Positions 35,390 through 47,873 of a stretch of DNA of 64,000 nt are shown here, in pieces. Source of the DNA: Cordia subcordata (taxonomy: Eukaryota; Streptophyta; Magnoliopsida; Boraginales; Cordiaceae); the NCBI GenBank assembly GCA_028554755.1, contig JAPTOF010000003.1, forward strand, positions 4,134,501 to 4,198,500, given 5' to 3'. How positions within the stretch are numbered: position 1 is the first letter of the stretch; every line of letters begins with the position of its first letter. The notes below the pieces were generated by a model. It was not told the DNA's origin. It did no database searches and saw nothing but the letters and a program-made list of their open reading frames with translations. Position numbers and translations under genes: made by a program.

Positions 35390-37354
35390 AATATGAGTAA
35401 TATGAAAAATTCATTAGGCAAAACAAAACCAAACCAAATAATTTAAGCAATAATACATACAATATATAAAAAATATATTTGAAATGTAAAGAGCTTAGGG
35501 TTAGAAGATCAAACACAGCGATTCAGAGTGGTTCAAACTCTCGAAGGCCTAGTCCACTATCTAAAGTCTTCCCTTAGGGTTTCAAAAATTTCACTAGTGA
35601 ATTGGCTTCTTACTTAATACGTTGTAGAATTGTAGAACAACGATTATAACCATTGCTTTACCACAAGGACCACAAGTATTAGTCCAATACTTGAGGATTT
35701 TAACCCTTAACTCTTTGACAGAAACTTCCTCACAACTATGCTATTTAAGAGTAAAGAAAACCCCCAATGTAATAGTAAGAGATGATTTTTACAAGAACTT
35801 CTATTGAGCAAGTGTACAAGAGCTACATAAACCTTCATATATGGCTCTAAGTAGATAGGCAATTTATGAGCTCAAGGACTTGATCAATGAAGTAATCAAT
35901 GAAGATGAAATAAATGAAACAAGATTACAAGAGAGAGTATTGAACGTTAAAAGGCTTGAGTAAATGCTCTTGATCAAGTTGCATCTAGTGTTTGGGGTAT
36001 GGGATATATTTATAATAGTCAAAAAGTAAAATTCCAACGTTCAAAAAATATACTACAAAAAAGTACATATACCCCAAACACTAGACACCTAATAAAATAT
36101 TTCATTAGGGTTTGATTCAGGTGGTACCTCAACCATCACAAAACCAAAGCTCTCTGGAAAAAGCGACTAGGCATACCAGGCATCTAACCCCTAGCTGATA
36201 CCTACTAGTCACCCTTATAGGGTCGCCAGTACGACCAGCCAATACCTAGAAACAAGTACTACAGAACTGATAAAAGCTACTAAAAATCAACTAAAAGTCA
36301 ACAATAACAGCTCAAGCACCAAATATAGCTATTTTTCTGCAAATTGCAAGGCTCTATGCATATACCAAACACTCGACCTATCATATCTCATAAATGCAAC
36401 TTATCTATTTCAACCAAATATTAAATGCAATGCTCAACGTGGTGTAAACAACATAATCTAGCAAATTGCAGATTTTCTATGCAAAAGAGAATATTTCTTA
36501 CAATGGTCAAATCAAGCAACTTGCATATATACTTATATACATATATACATATCCTATATACCTCATGCAAGTTGTATAAAGCAAATATAACTTATTTTAT
36601 TAAAAATATTTTGCATGAATTTGATCCAAGAAGCATAAAAGCACATGTTTTTCCAAGCTAAAAGATATATACATCATGCAATGTTATTGACCAATGAGTA
36701 AAGCAATAACTTAAGCTTAAATCATGAAAGCAATGTAATAATCTTAAAAATACTATAGGATTTGAGTAAAAAAATTCTAGATTACATGTTCATGCAATAT
36801 ACAAGATATGCAATATGATTATCCAACATGTAAAGCAAGTACCCAAAGCATAAAGCTATACTTATAGGTTAAAAAGCTTTTACTTCAGGAATGGGTTAAA
36901 TACATAGCATACACTTATACATATATACACATATATACTAGTAGTAAGAAGACATAAGAGCTTGCTATAACTAATATATACTTATTCTTATGGAAAAAGT
37001 CTGCAGATAACAAAATGTAAATATACAAATGAAGTCATTTTGATGAAGAGCACATTAAGGAGAAAAGATAATCTAAAATGCAAAAGATGCACATGCTAAT
37101 GCAATGCATGTGAGCTCATAATAAGGTCCATATACAAAGATCAATTTGACAAGATAGAAACTAAAAAAACTTTCTATGAATTCTCCAAGCACTTCAAGCT
37201 TCAAGATCTTCAAATGCCTTTAATTTGATTACCAAGACTTCATAATACTTGAGTCTTCAAGCTAAGCTCAATTGTACTCAACAAAAAGCAATTTAAACAA
37301 ATTATAGCATAATAATGACATTATCAAAATATAATTAAAACATATAAATCCAAC
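35390..37354 (-). mobile_element. Probable long solo LTR (copia SIRE/Maximus-like)
   Basis: On the minus strand the high end starts TGTTGGATTTATATGTTTT, a typical start of long SIRE-type copia LTRs. A TATA-like ATTATAAATATATCCC lies near 36008, followed by transcript-like sequence ending near 35400 in TTTTGCCTAATGAA. No gag-pol or second LTR is present. The low boundary and TSD could not be fixed, so the length (~1.9-2.0 kb) is approximate. Short ORFs inside are not supported. Confidence 0.5.
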
Positions 37355-38799
37355 AGTTGTTATAATTGTGACACATCAACTTTTTTTTTCATTTTTTTCT
37401 TTTTAAATGAGTTAGTGGTTTAGAACTAACGTTAATAGGATCACATTAAAACTTTACTATTAAACTATCGCAATTAGTTAACAACTATATATGTATGTAT
37501 GTAGGTATATGTGTGTGTGTATTATAAATTAATAGGTCAATTAAACTTAACGAACTCTTTGAATGCCACATAATAAAATAGTTGATTAATACAATCTAAT
37601 TATACGATAGATTATTAAAACAAAGAACAAAATAATATTAAATAAGTAGTAAAGGAAAATTAAAAATTTTTGTATTATATAATATTTATCAAATATTATA
37701 ATAAACAAAGTGAAGAAGAAAAATTACAAAAAAAAAAAATAATTACTCATTTCAAATAATACCTTGAAGTATAGGAAAAATTCTTTAAAAATCTATATTG
37801 ACTTTAAAGATTTTAATATTATATCCTAATCCTAATGTAAACTTCAATCAAATTTTGAATCATTTAGATGCAACATAGGCTAATATGACATTAGATATGA
37901 TTTAAATTGTATTGTTAAATTTGTATATTCTCAAAAATAGTAATGTGCAAAGTAGAAAAGTCATCAATTTTCAATTATAGAAAAATAAAAAAAAAATTAT
38001 AGCATCTATAAAATCATAAAGCAAAGTAAAAAATAATTAGCCAATTCAATCCAAAGAAGAAAAGATGAAAAAGAAAATAAAACAGAAAATATATAACTAT
38101 TGATTTCAAATGAGACTATAAAGAAATGGCAAAATAACAAATAAATAAATAAATAAATTTATATATAGTTAACTCATCAAAATTTAAGTGGCTTTAGGAG
38201 ATACCATGTCACCATTTCATTAACTATTGTGGGTGTATTTATAAATAGTCTTCAGTACTAACAAATATATATGATCATTACAAGCCTTTATTGTTTTCTT
38301 TTTCGTTAGTTAGCCTATTCCTATCTATCTATCTATCTATATATATATATATATATATATACATACATATATATATATATGTATATCCAAATCAATCCCT
38401 TTCTTTTAATTTATTAGTCTTTACCATTAATTATTTAACCAAAATGATTAAAATAACTTTAATTATAACAATTATTAAATAAAATGATTGAGTTTGTCAT
38501 TATATCAGTCAAGTATATGCCTATAGTCATGACTGATTTTTAGATGTAAGGTCATTATATTTATATGATATTTAGTTAGAAAAAAACAAAAACATGCATA
38601 ATTCACATTTCTAGATATTTAAAAAAAATAAAAAAAGCATAAAAAACCTATCTATACCCATGCAAAGCACAAGATATAAGAGAACTGGTCTATATAATAG
38701 TTTAGAGTTCTACGTTTTACAGTTTAAAGAAACACATCACGTTAGCTTTCATTTGCTTGCCAACTCAATTAAAAGAATATTATTTCATCTAAAAATAAA
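37355..38799. other. AT-rich, gene-free; ATCT/AT microsatellite at ~38322-38380
   Basis: (CTAT)n runs into (AT)n at 38322-38380. A helitron-like hairpin end is possible near 38655-38690 (CCCATGCAAAGCACAAG). No coding sequence is supported. Confidence 0.5.
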
Positions 38800-38978
38800 T
38801 TATTACCATTATTATATAGAATTACTAAATTATGTATGTCTCCCTCTCTCTCTTCATTACACAATTATTACCGTCATTATTATATAATTACTAAAATAAA
38901 TGTCTCCCTCTCTCTCTCCATTACACAATTATTACCATCATTATGGTAAAATTACTAAAATAAATCTTCTCTCTCTTT
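38800..38978. repeat. Three tandem ~65-bp units
   Basis: TTATTACC starts units at 38800, 38865 and 38929. Each unit carries AATTACTAAA and, in the first two, a CTCCCTCTCTCTC tract followed by CATTACACAA. Confidence 0.85.
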
Positions 38979-39269
38979 ATAAATTAATTAATAAAAATTT
39001 TTAACACGTTACTGAAATTTGTTCATGTTTAGACGATACAAAATACTTTCTCTGTCTCTCCATTGCAACGCCTCTCCCTCTCTCCACTAAATATAAGCAT
39101 TATAATTTTTTCTCTCTTCATAACCTTTTCCCTTCTGTAACGAAAGTATTTAACAGCATATTTACTGAGAACACACACAGAGAACAAACACTAGTAAAAG
39201 AAAACATCCCAGTTGAGAAAAAGATGAAAAAATAAGTCATGAATAAAGCAAACTAAACAGCAATGTTAA

Positions 39270-39365
39270 TCAAGGGCGGTAGCAGCAGCAACCCTTTTTA
39301 GCTGAGGCCTTCTTTCTTTCATTTTTCGCCTTTCTTGGAACGTAGACAACGCACACATTGGGATT
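39270..39365 (-). other. Exon-like open segment with C-terminal Cys cluster, unidentified
   Basis: On the minus strand, CTTGACAG (acceptor-like) is followed by 31 codons beginning NPNVCVVYVPRKAKNERKK and ending KKGCCCYRP, then TGA. GC content and codon look differ from the AT-rich surroundings. It could be the last exon of a gene whose other exons are gone or unrecognised, or a captured fragment. I do not recognise the protein. 38979-39269 and 39366-40319 show no other feature. Confidence 0.3.
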
Positions 39366-40319
39366 CTGTCAAGCCCCCCGCTCCTTTCTATACATTTATG
39401 TATGTGTGTGGGAGATGTGTGTTTATGGTTTAATTATTGTATTTTTGTATGTGTAATATTAATTTATGAGTGAATTTGAAATGTATTTATATGTATTCCA
39501 TATGTGTGAAATTGGAATTTGGATGATTGCTTTGAGCCTTACTGTAGTAAAGATTTAATCTTTTTGTAGATAGCTTCAATGATCGAGTACTCTATCATTC
39601 CAGAAAAAAGAAGTGATTTTGCAAGATATTGATGATCAAATGGCTTTATCCATACACGATGAGAGCCTCTCAATATGCTGTAGTTAGTCTCAACTAAACC
39701 CTCTACCACAATAAAATTGAAAACACTACCGTTATTTTTTCAAAAATGATAAAAAAATTAAAATTTAAGAAAGTATCAAAATATTTAAAATTAAAAGTTA
39801 AAATTTATCAAATAAATAAATATAACTTTAACAAATTTAAAAGTATATTTGACATTTAATATAAAGTTAAATGAAGAGAAAGTAAAAGATAAAGATTATA
39901 GAAAACAAATACAACAACATCATATAAACTATTAAGAAAGCCAAAAAAAGATCAAAATTCACATTACATTTTACTAAATGAAGAGAAGGAGAAAAAATAT
40001 AAAAAACAAAACTACTAATTTTAAATAAAATTGTTAAGAAAAAGACAATTTTTTTTTTGAAATTTCATATTTTTATGAAACAAACTCAAAAAAATTTATT
40101 TTTATATTCTAACTATAATGTAAAATTATACATAATATATACTTTTTGTTTAATTAAAAAAAAATTCAATCCGGGCAACTCTGGATACAAAAAAAAAAAA
40201 TACTAGTTCAATTATATGATACAACAAATGTTTAGTCTTTTTTACAAGAACATATCCTAGATGTACACAAACTTATCTACAGTTATGCAAAAAGAGTCTT
40301 ATTGATATAGGAGACTCAA

Positions 40320-41250
40320 CAGAGAAAGTAAATACTATGAAATATCAGGCTCTAAAACCTCCCGCCCTCGTGCAAGCTGATGGGGAGCACTCGCACGAAG
40401 CTTGTCTCGTATGGAAAGAAATTGTGGCTTGTAGAGAGGCTTGGTGAAAATATCTGCAAATTGTTTCTTTTTGCAAATGAATCGCAACCGCACTGTGCCA
40501 TTGCTTACTCTTTTATGAACAAAGTACATGTCTATGTCTATATGCTTACTATGATTGTGTATGATCTTATTGGTGGCCAAATAGATAACATTAATATTGC
40601 CACAAAAAATTACAGGTGGAGTTGGTATTGAGACATATAAAAGTTTTAGCAATTCCAGTACCCAAACACTATTAAAAACTGATGAATTTTCTAAATTTGA
40701 GACAAAAATTTTTCGTTTCAAATTCATTTTTTTTTAGTGAGGATAATTCAGACTCCAGAGAAATGGCATGGCCCTAACGGCCTATGCACTTGATCTAGAC
40801 AGGGTGTTTTGCTTCTTCGAACTCTATTAGATTAAGTTTGGGGTTTAGAGTTTAGGGTTTAAGATTCAGGATCCAAAATAAAAGTAAACCAAGCCGTCGA
40901 TCGCCTAGTAGTGGAACATCCAGCCTAGTCAGCGCCAGAATATCCTTCTTACTTCCATGACGAAGATGGCATAATCATTAGCCCCCGCTGCAGCGTGCCT
41001 TATATATATATATTTAAGTATACGTTTTGCAGGATGATATGTGGAGCTCTCGAGGACTGCATGAATTGGTAGGTAAAGTTGAATGCATGAGAAATGTCTG
41101 GGCATGTCATAGTTAAATATTGTAATGTTCCAACCAATCTTTGTCATTTAGTTGTTCCCCAGCCATAGGGGTAGAGATTGGTTTCACCCCATCGAGACCA
41201 TACTGCTGTAATAACTGAATTGAGTGTTTTTTTGGAGTGAGAATAAGGCT
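40320..41250 (-). pseudogene. Ty1-copia RT/RNase H relic
   Basis: On the minus strand from 41245: QLLQQYGLDGVKPISTPM (end of the RT connection region), a frameshifted DISHAFNFTYQFMQS..AP block typical of copia RNase H, then (40640-40380) NVIYLATNKIIHNHSKHIDI, RFICKKKQFADIFTKPL and the usual polyprotein end. Stops and frameshifts are frequent and no LTRs were recognised. A short telomere-like stretch (GGGTTTAGAGTTTAGGGTTT) lies inside at about 40840-40860. Confidence 0.8.
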
Positions 41251-41695
41251 TTCAGAATTTTGTAAACCTCCTTGACAAGAAAAACCTCAACTTCCTCCAT
41301 AACTCTTGGCACTTCAAATGATCTACCGATCTTCCCTGATTTGACTGCACGAGCACCCTACTTTCCTTATTCAGTTTGTCTTTCAATTCAAATTCTATCG
41401 ACGGCTCCAATGATACCACGTGTATACTGATCTTCACACTTTGAATTCATTGACTTGGTCCAATCCAATCTTGGGCCATACTTACCTGGAGCACGGAAAT
41501 CTCGGATGCAAACAAACTGAATTAGCATTCAACTCGTCTTCAATTCTCCAGTTGAGCTCTTGCAACTCACGAAAAGAACTACTTAATTAAAGCTAATTCG
41601 CTCCTATCTTGGATATGGGACAAAACCAACTTTACCCATCTTAATTCTCAATGTTGACCTCTCAACTTTATCACATAATTTTCATTCATTATTCA

Positions 41696-42424
41696 TACTA
41701 GTGCACACGTTTTTATTTTTTAATAGTAAATATCAAATTAAATTAAATTTATTCATTTTTAACAGCAGATAATGAATTTAGTCCTGAATGTTCTATGCTC
41801 TGCACGGGTTTCGTTTAAATAATAAGTATTAAATTTATTTAGATTTAATCTTTGGAATTCACAAATGAAAAAATATTTTAAGGTGTCTAAACATTAATTA
41901 ATTAGTAATTAAATTTCTCAATTAATTGATTCACAAATGAATTATATTTTAAGGCTTAATTGATTGATTATTTAATTTGTTAATTAAAATTAATAATTTA
42001 ATTATATCCATAAGGATAAAAATCATAAACATAAAACAAATAAAAATTTATTGTATAAGTTAATAACAAAATAACTATGCCATGTAATCACTGACTTGGC
42101 ATTCTCATAATACTCAAAAAGTATTTTTTGATAATAATGTTAAATTTACTTGGATTTAATCTTTGAAGCTTACAAATGCATATCATTTTAAGGATTAATT
42201 GATTGAAAATTAAATGTCTAATACTAATAATATATATAAATAATATATATGAAATAAATGTATTGAAGTTCACAAATGAATTTTTTCTTAAGCATTAATT
42301 GATTGACCATTTAATATCTCAATTAAAACTAATAAAGTATATTCATAAAGATAAGAAATAATAGAAAATAAAATAATAAATAAAAAATAACCATGCCAGG
42401 TATACTTTTATATATAGTATAGAT
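41696..42424. repeat. AT-rich insertion with degenerate internal repeats
   Basis: This segment interrupts SD1 relative to copy 1. It opens with ACTAGTGCACACG and contains about four degenerate repeats, each with a TTCACAAATGAA-like motif, a TTTTAAG motif and TTAATTGATTGA (near 41860, 41930, 42170 and 42270). It is probably a non-autonomous element of unknown class. Confidence 0.45.
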
Positions 42425-42807
42425 ATATCCAACACATTTGGCTGGCACCACTTCGACATCTAGCTCTTATTATTTCGCAAGAACGACCATCATAGACAAT
42501 GCAAGGACTTGGATTAATACCTGACTTGGAGTAACTAGTTCTTGACCGATCATTATCCATCCAAGTGCAACTCACTTGTGAATCAAGTTTTGACTTTGAT
42601 ATGAAACTATATGTTCCAATTTCACTGTTTCTTATACCACATCATTAATAACAAAAGCTGATCCCCTACCACTAGAAGTAGTGCAAAGTTTTCCGAGTCC
42701 TTTTTGTAAGTGGTTCAATAATTTTTTTTCCTGAGTAAAATTTTATTAGTTAGTGGTTCAATAATTTTTTTTTCAGAGTAAAATTTTATTAGAATGCATA
42801 AATGTAC

Positions 42808-43271
42808 TGATAATGACAAAAATTATTAGTAGAGATTATGTTCGAATTCACCTTGTAACATGACCTACAAAGCAAAGAAAACAAAGCCGGATTATCTTGG
42901 GACACCGGTATATTACCGATCAAAGACCCTCCAATGCTCAAGTCAGTAGAATATACGCGTAGTTCTGAGATAAGCATAATATTTGCTCATAATATGTATA
43001 TAAATGAACTCAGTAATATGGAGTTACCTTAAGCCTATAATCCTTGCCGTATTATAGAATGATAGGGATGGTCTTTGAATATGTATGGGACTCCCAATAG
43101 GTATTTGATAGGACTATAATAATAGAGTTTGATATTTATCCATATTTTAAGATAATAATCCTTAAGACCCGTAAAATAAGGATCTAATTGAGTTTATATA
43201 AGAGTCATATTTAGATAGGACGTATCCAAAATTTGTTAAAATATAGGTCGAGTCAAACATACTCTTTTTAG
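42808..43271 (-). repeat. 3' LTR (single-unit version)
   Basis: It shares AATATTTGCTCATAATATGT and GAGTTTGATATTTATCCATA with the 5' LTR. It contains only one copy of the unit that is expanded in the other LTR. Its inner end (TACTCTTTTTAGTA) has diverged from TACCCTTATCA. Confidence 0.8.
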
Positions 43272-43903
43272 TAGGCCTTTTAGTCTCAGTCGGACCATGT
43301 AATGGGGTGAGTGGGACTAAATATTGAGTTAAAGTTCCGAGTTGACCAGAATTTTGAGTCTTTGGCACGTGTTTATGTGTGAAACTTCAATAGCTAAGAC
43401 AACCTCAGATTTTATCTGTCTTGTCCAAAATATCCAGAGCTTGGAGTAGTCAATTTAACAGCTTGAAAGAGCTCAAGGCTTTGAAAACTAAGCCCCTAGG
43501 CTAAGGATGCAAAATTTGGATAATCATCTGAAGCTTCTGTGGCAGCTTATTTTCGTAAGAAGATGAGTAAATAAAGAGAAAACACCACCAAATAAGTAAG
43601 GGTTGAGATCAAGAATACCAATAAGACCTTGGCTAAAGATGGCAAGAAGTTATTATTCTTGCATATAGCTCAATCGAGCTCAAGATAAAACATTTTGAGC
43701 AAGTCTGCAGAGAATCCAGAGAGAATAAAATGTGGACTTGTTCGAACCTATGCTAGGCTCATTGCCGCTTTGATGTTGCACCTGTAGCTGATCAAGCTCT
43801 CGATCCCTTCACATGTTAACTTTGTTAGACAAGCAGGCTTTTATGCCGAGCAGTTGATTTGGGTATGTGAGCTCATTGTCTTGTAAGTCAAGTTGAGCAT
43901 ATG

Positions 43904-44136
43904 GCTCAACTTTTGGAGCCCATAGCTTGGCAGACTTGTGGGCAATCTTAACCCATGGTTAAGAGCTCTTAAATACTTGTGCTAGGCTTAGACTACAACT
44001 AACCCAAAGATAGCTGCTTATGCTCAACTTTTGGAGCCCATAGCTTGGCAGACTTGTGGGCAATCTTAACCCATGGTTAAGAGCTCTTAAATACTTGTGC
44101 TAGGCTTAGACTACAACTAACCCAAAGATAGCTGCT
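43904..44136. repeat. Perfect tandem duplication, 115 bp, period 118
   Basis: GCTCAACTTTTGGAGCCCAT to AAAGATAGCTGCT occurs at 43904-44018 and again at 44022-44136 with no differences by eye, although the LTRs of the same element are clearly diverged. This points to a recent event or an assembly artefact. Confidence 0.85.
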
Positions 44137-44459
44137 CAAAACCTTACTTAAGTGGGTCCTAGGCTCGTAGCTAGGTTTCGCCCGCAAATTGATCTACAGG
44201 CTTGGGCTCGTGGCCTAGCCCCTTGCCTCCTCGGTTAGGTTCAGAATCGGCTTGTTGTTGCATTTTGTTCTCTCATTAAGTTCAAGCTTTAGGCTCTTAG
44301 CGTAGCCCCTAGCCTTGATTCATTGTAATTGAAGGTCGGGGCCCAAAGCTGCAGCTCTTTAACCACAACTGATCAAGCTCAAGGTCAAGGCCTATTAGAG
44401 CATATCAAGCCATAACTTTTCTTTTTATATACCTGAGCTTTAACTCAATTTCAAGTGAG

Positions 44460-44645
44460 AGCCTTAGGGCTTCGTGACCCTTAGATCAACTTCAGGTACA
44501 GGCCTTAGCTCGATTTCAAGTGAGAGCCTTAACTCATCTTCAGGTGTGAGCCAAAGCTTGTCTTTTAGGTGCGAGTCAGAGCTCATCTTTTTAGGTGCGA
44601 GCTGGAGCTTGTCTTTTAAGTACGAGCTGGAGCTGGTCATCTGGA
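44460..44645. repeat. Short degenerate tandem repeats in the retrotransposon interior
   Basis: GGTGCGAG.C.GAGCT.GTCTTTTA-like units of about 25-30 bp recur four or five times. They are the source of a Ser/Leu-rich ORF that is not called a gene. Confidence 0.6.
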
Positions 44646-47090
44646 GAGTCTTAGCTCAATTAGGCTATAGCCTATAAATCATCGAGCCGTAGTTCTGCTA
44701 AAAAAGCCGTCGAGCTGTTGCACTTCGTCTGGGTCAGGGCCTGTAGCTCAGCCCCTAGCGAGATCATTATAGGTTGGCATACCACAACCATACTTTAAGA
44801 TCTTAATCTGTAATGTACTTGTCAGAAATCATTAAAATTTTATTAGTTTGAGGTCTACAATAAAATTTTGTTTGTTGCCGTCTAAGATATTCAACATGTT
44901 GTGCCTCTTCGTTTTGTTGATCTCCGCCAACTTACTAAACCTTTATCGAGGTTTGATTACTTGGTGTAGACTTTCTTGATAGCTGCTTTATTACCTCTGC
45001 CAACACCTTCGTTAAGCCTCTATTCCCATGAGCAGATTTGTATGCTGAAAATCACTCTAACGAACAAGAAGCAGCCCTAAGTTTCAGGATGATGCATATG
45101 AATTCCACTTTAGTTATTCTAATGACTCGTTGAGTCTTGTATCAAAAACTCCAATAGGCATAAGTTCCTTTATCTTGAGACTGGGTTCAAGATCATGTCT
45201 TCTACTGCCTTTCCTCCAAACAAGAAAAGCCTGGACGGATAAAAAGCGTCCCACTTTGCACAATTACCTTTTGTGATGCTAAACTTAGGCTGCCAAGAGT
45301 GAGTGCAGAAACAAACAAGGTTTTCCAACATGGGTTATGGCTCATTATCGTTCGATCTCCTATGCATGATATGACCACATGTTCCCTAATTATTGCCTTG
45401 CCCATGCTAAAGCTGACCAGTCAACTCTCTGGCATCCTCTCTGCTCTGCTCCCTACATCCACGACGGCACTACTGAGTTAATTCTTCTAGGTTCAAATCC
45501 TACAGAGAGTGATTCTGTTCTTGTTAGGTCTAATTACAATGAAATAACTTCACTAACTTGATGGGCAACCAACATTTTACCTCCTGTGGAGTAAACCACA
45601 AAACACAGCAGTCTCCAGCGTGCGATGGCGCTGGATGGATTTATAATTAAACACCAAACCCAGCAAATATTTGGATGCTATATTTTAATTAGAAAGTCAG
45701 GTTAAAAATATCATGCACAATAAAATCACAACCGAAGTCATGAATAAACAAAATACTTCAATAAAAATAGTAAGTGAAAACTATTTCATCTAGCATTGCT
45801 CTGCTGACTACGTTATTGTTTCTTAAGAATTGTGGTGTAACATTCATCCACAGTTTTTGCACAGGTAAAACCTCCCTATACAAGAATTTTGTGATTGCCA
45901 TGATGGGCGCCACCAAGGAGGAAATTTCTTTACAAATTTCTCTGTAGATTGCTGTAAAAATACCAACTGCACCAACTAGTACTCCAAGGAAATTTCGCAA
46001 GTAACTGCTTTTCAATTCGTCACAACTCTTGCTTGTCTAAAAGTGCAGCTTTTGTCGCATGCATGATAACTATATATGAAACATTAGCTTCCCATGGCAT
46101 GCATTGGCAAAGGTGGGTTGTCATGCTTAGCCTTAGTATGAAAACACATCTATATTTGGCAAAGAATTAGCAATTCTTTAAATGTGGACCATTAACAAAT
46201 CTTCTGACCAGTGTCTTAGAATAGCAAGGAATCATTCTTTGTGAAATATCCAAGTTTAAGATGACAATGGAGATGGAATTCAAGATTAGCGTGCACTAAG
46301 AATCGCAACTTCATCATGGAGCAGTAGCTTTTAAAAGTCAGTATCGAGGTGGCGAGTTAGCAAGGCATTGAGGATAATAGTTGATGTCAAGAGGCAGCCC
46401 TTATGCAAATAGACAAATTCTGAGTTACCTTTTGGCTTAATGCTTCCTAATTTCCCTCTCTCCCCTCCCTTTTCTTTTTTTTCCTTTTTTTTTTTTTTCA
46501 TTCTTCAGATTAAATAGGGTTTTCACAAGGATAGAGATCTACACTTATCCAAAATCTCATTGCGTGATAAAAATTTTATTCTGATAGCCAACTCCCTAGC
46601 ATCACGTGCACAAAGAGGTGTATATAAAAGCTACAAGCAGGAAATTTTTTACATTCGTGCATGTTGTAACTCTTCAAGAATCACATATGTAAAATGCCCA
46701 GAAAAACGAAGCCAAATTCCCCACATAGCAAACTGCTACACAATTGTGTAATTTATTGAGCATCTTATGCACTGTCCTTGGTGGTATTCTAAATCTCATA
46801 TTTATATTGTTCAAAGCTAGTCAACATGGTTGTCAATACAAGTTTAATATCCTTTGATCCATGGAGTCAAACTTTTCTTTTCAGTCAATTAAATGGTGCC
46901 AGACTTTGTAAAACGATTCAGAGCAAAGATTGAGTCGTGCATATTATCATCACTATAAAGTTATTTTCGACAAATAAATATGAAAATATACACTTATCTC
47001 CAATCAAGATCTTCGACCTGAATTGCTTATCCCTTGCACTTTGAAATTATTACTGTGGATATTATCATCGTTCCCATAGACGGCGCCAAC

Positions 47091-47873
47091 TGATAATGCC
47101 AAAAATTACCAGCAGGGATTATACCCGAATTCACCTTGTGGCATGACCTACAAAGCAAAGAAAATAGTGCCGGGTTATCTTGGGAAAAATTACCAGTAGG
47201 GATTATACCCGAAATTCACCTTGTAACATGACCTATAAAGCAAAGAAAATAGTGACGGGTTATCTTGGAATACCAGTATGGTACCAGCTAAAGACCCTCC
47301 CGGGTTATCTTGGGATACCAAAGACCCTCCCGGGTTATCTTGGGATACCAGTGTGGTATCAGCTAAAGACCCGGGTTATCTTGGGATACCAGTGTGGTAT
47401 CAGCTAAAGACCCGGGTTATCTTGGGATACCAGTGTGATATCAGCTAAAGACCCGGGTTATCTTGGGATACCAGTGTGATATCAGCTAAAGACCCGGATT
47501 ATCTTGGGATACCAGTGTGATATCAGCTAAAGACCCTCCGACGCTGAAATTAGTAAAATATAAGTGTAGTTCAGATATAGCCATAATATTTGCTCATAAT
47601 ATGTATATAAATGAACTAAGTAATATTGAGTTACCTTAAGCCTATAACCCCAGTATTTATAGAATGACTGGAACGGTCTTTAAATATGTATAGGACTCCT
47701 AATAGATGTTTGATAGGACACTAATAATAGAGTTTGATATTTATCCATATATTAGATAATAATCCTTAAAACCCATAAAATAAGGATCTAGTTGAGTCTA
47801 CATAGAAGTCTTCTTTAGATATGATGTATCCAAAATTAGGTAAAATATAATTGGGTCAAATATACCCTTATCA
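47091..47873 (-). repeat. 5' LTR with expanded 41-bp minisatellite
   Basis: 783 bp against ~464 bp for the partner LTR. First, an ~80-bp stretch (AAAAATTACCAG...GGGTTATCTTGG) is duplicated at 47098-47265. Then CGGGTTATCTTGGGATACCA units begin at 47331, 47372, 47413, 47454 and 47495, exactly 41 bp apart, preceded by shorter units at 47256 and 47301. The ORF across the array encodes only repeats of YLGIPVWYQLK type. Confidence 0.85.

Larger units (their letters stand above)
42808..47873 (-). mobile_element. Non-autonomous LTR retrotransposon, gypsy-type primer site, 5.07 kb
   Basis: LTRs at 42808-43271 and 47091-47873 both start TGATAATG on the plus strand; the right one ends CTTATCA. The TSD is TGTAC (left, one change) and GGTAC (right); the empty sequence AAAGGTACGAAG is seen in SD1 copy 1 near 14635. 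On the minus strand GTTGGCGCCGTCTATGGGAA (plus 47071-47090) follows the 5' LTR directly, the primer-site type common in plant Ty3-gypsy elements, so orientation is minus. The 3.8-kb interior has no gag or pol that I can recognise, so it would depend on proteins supplied by another element. Small ORFs (e.g. 45379-45561, 46015-45758) are unidentified. Confidence 0.8.

Noticed and set aside
43880..44140. CRISPR-like or regulatory tandem array
   Set aside because: Only two adjacent long copies and no spacers; a simple tandem duplication in a plant retrotransposon.
47180..47407. ORF of repeated YLGIPVWYQLKT units
   Set aside because: It follows directly from the minisatellite in the LTR and does not extend into unique sequence.
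47256..47535. CRISPR array suggested by regular 41-bp repeats
   Set aside because: The units are contiguous without unique spacers and lie within an LTR; it is a minisatellite.
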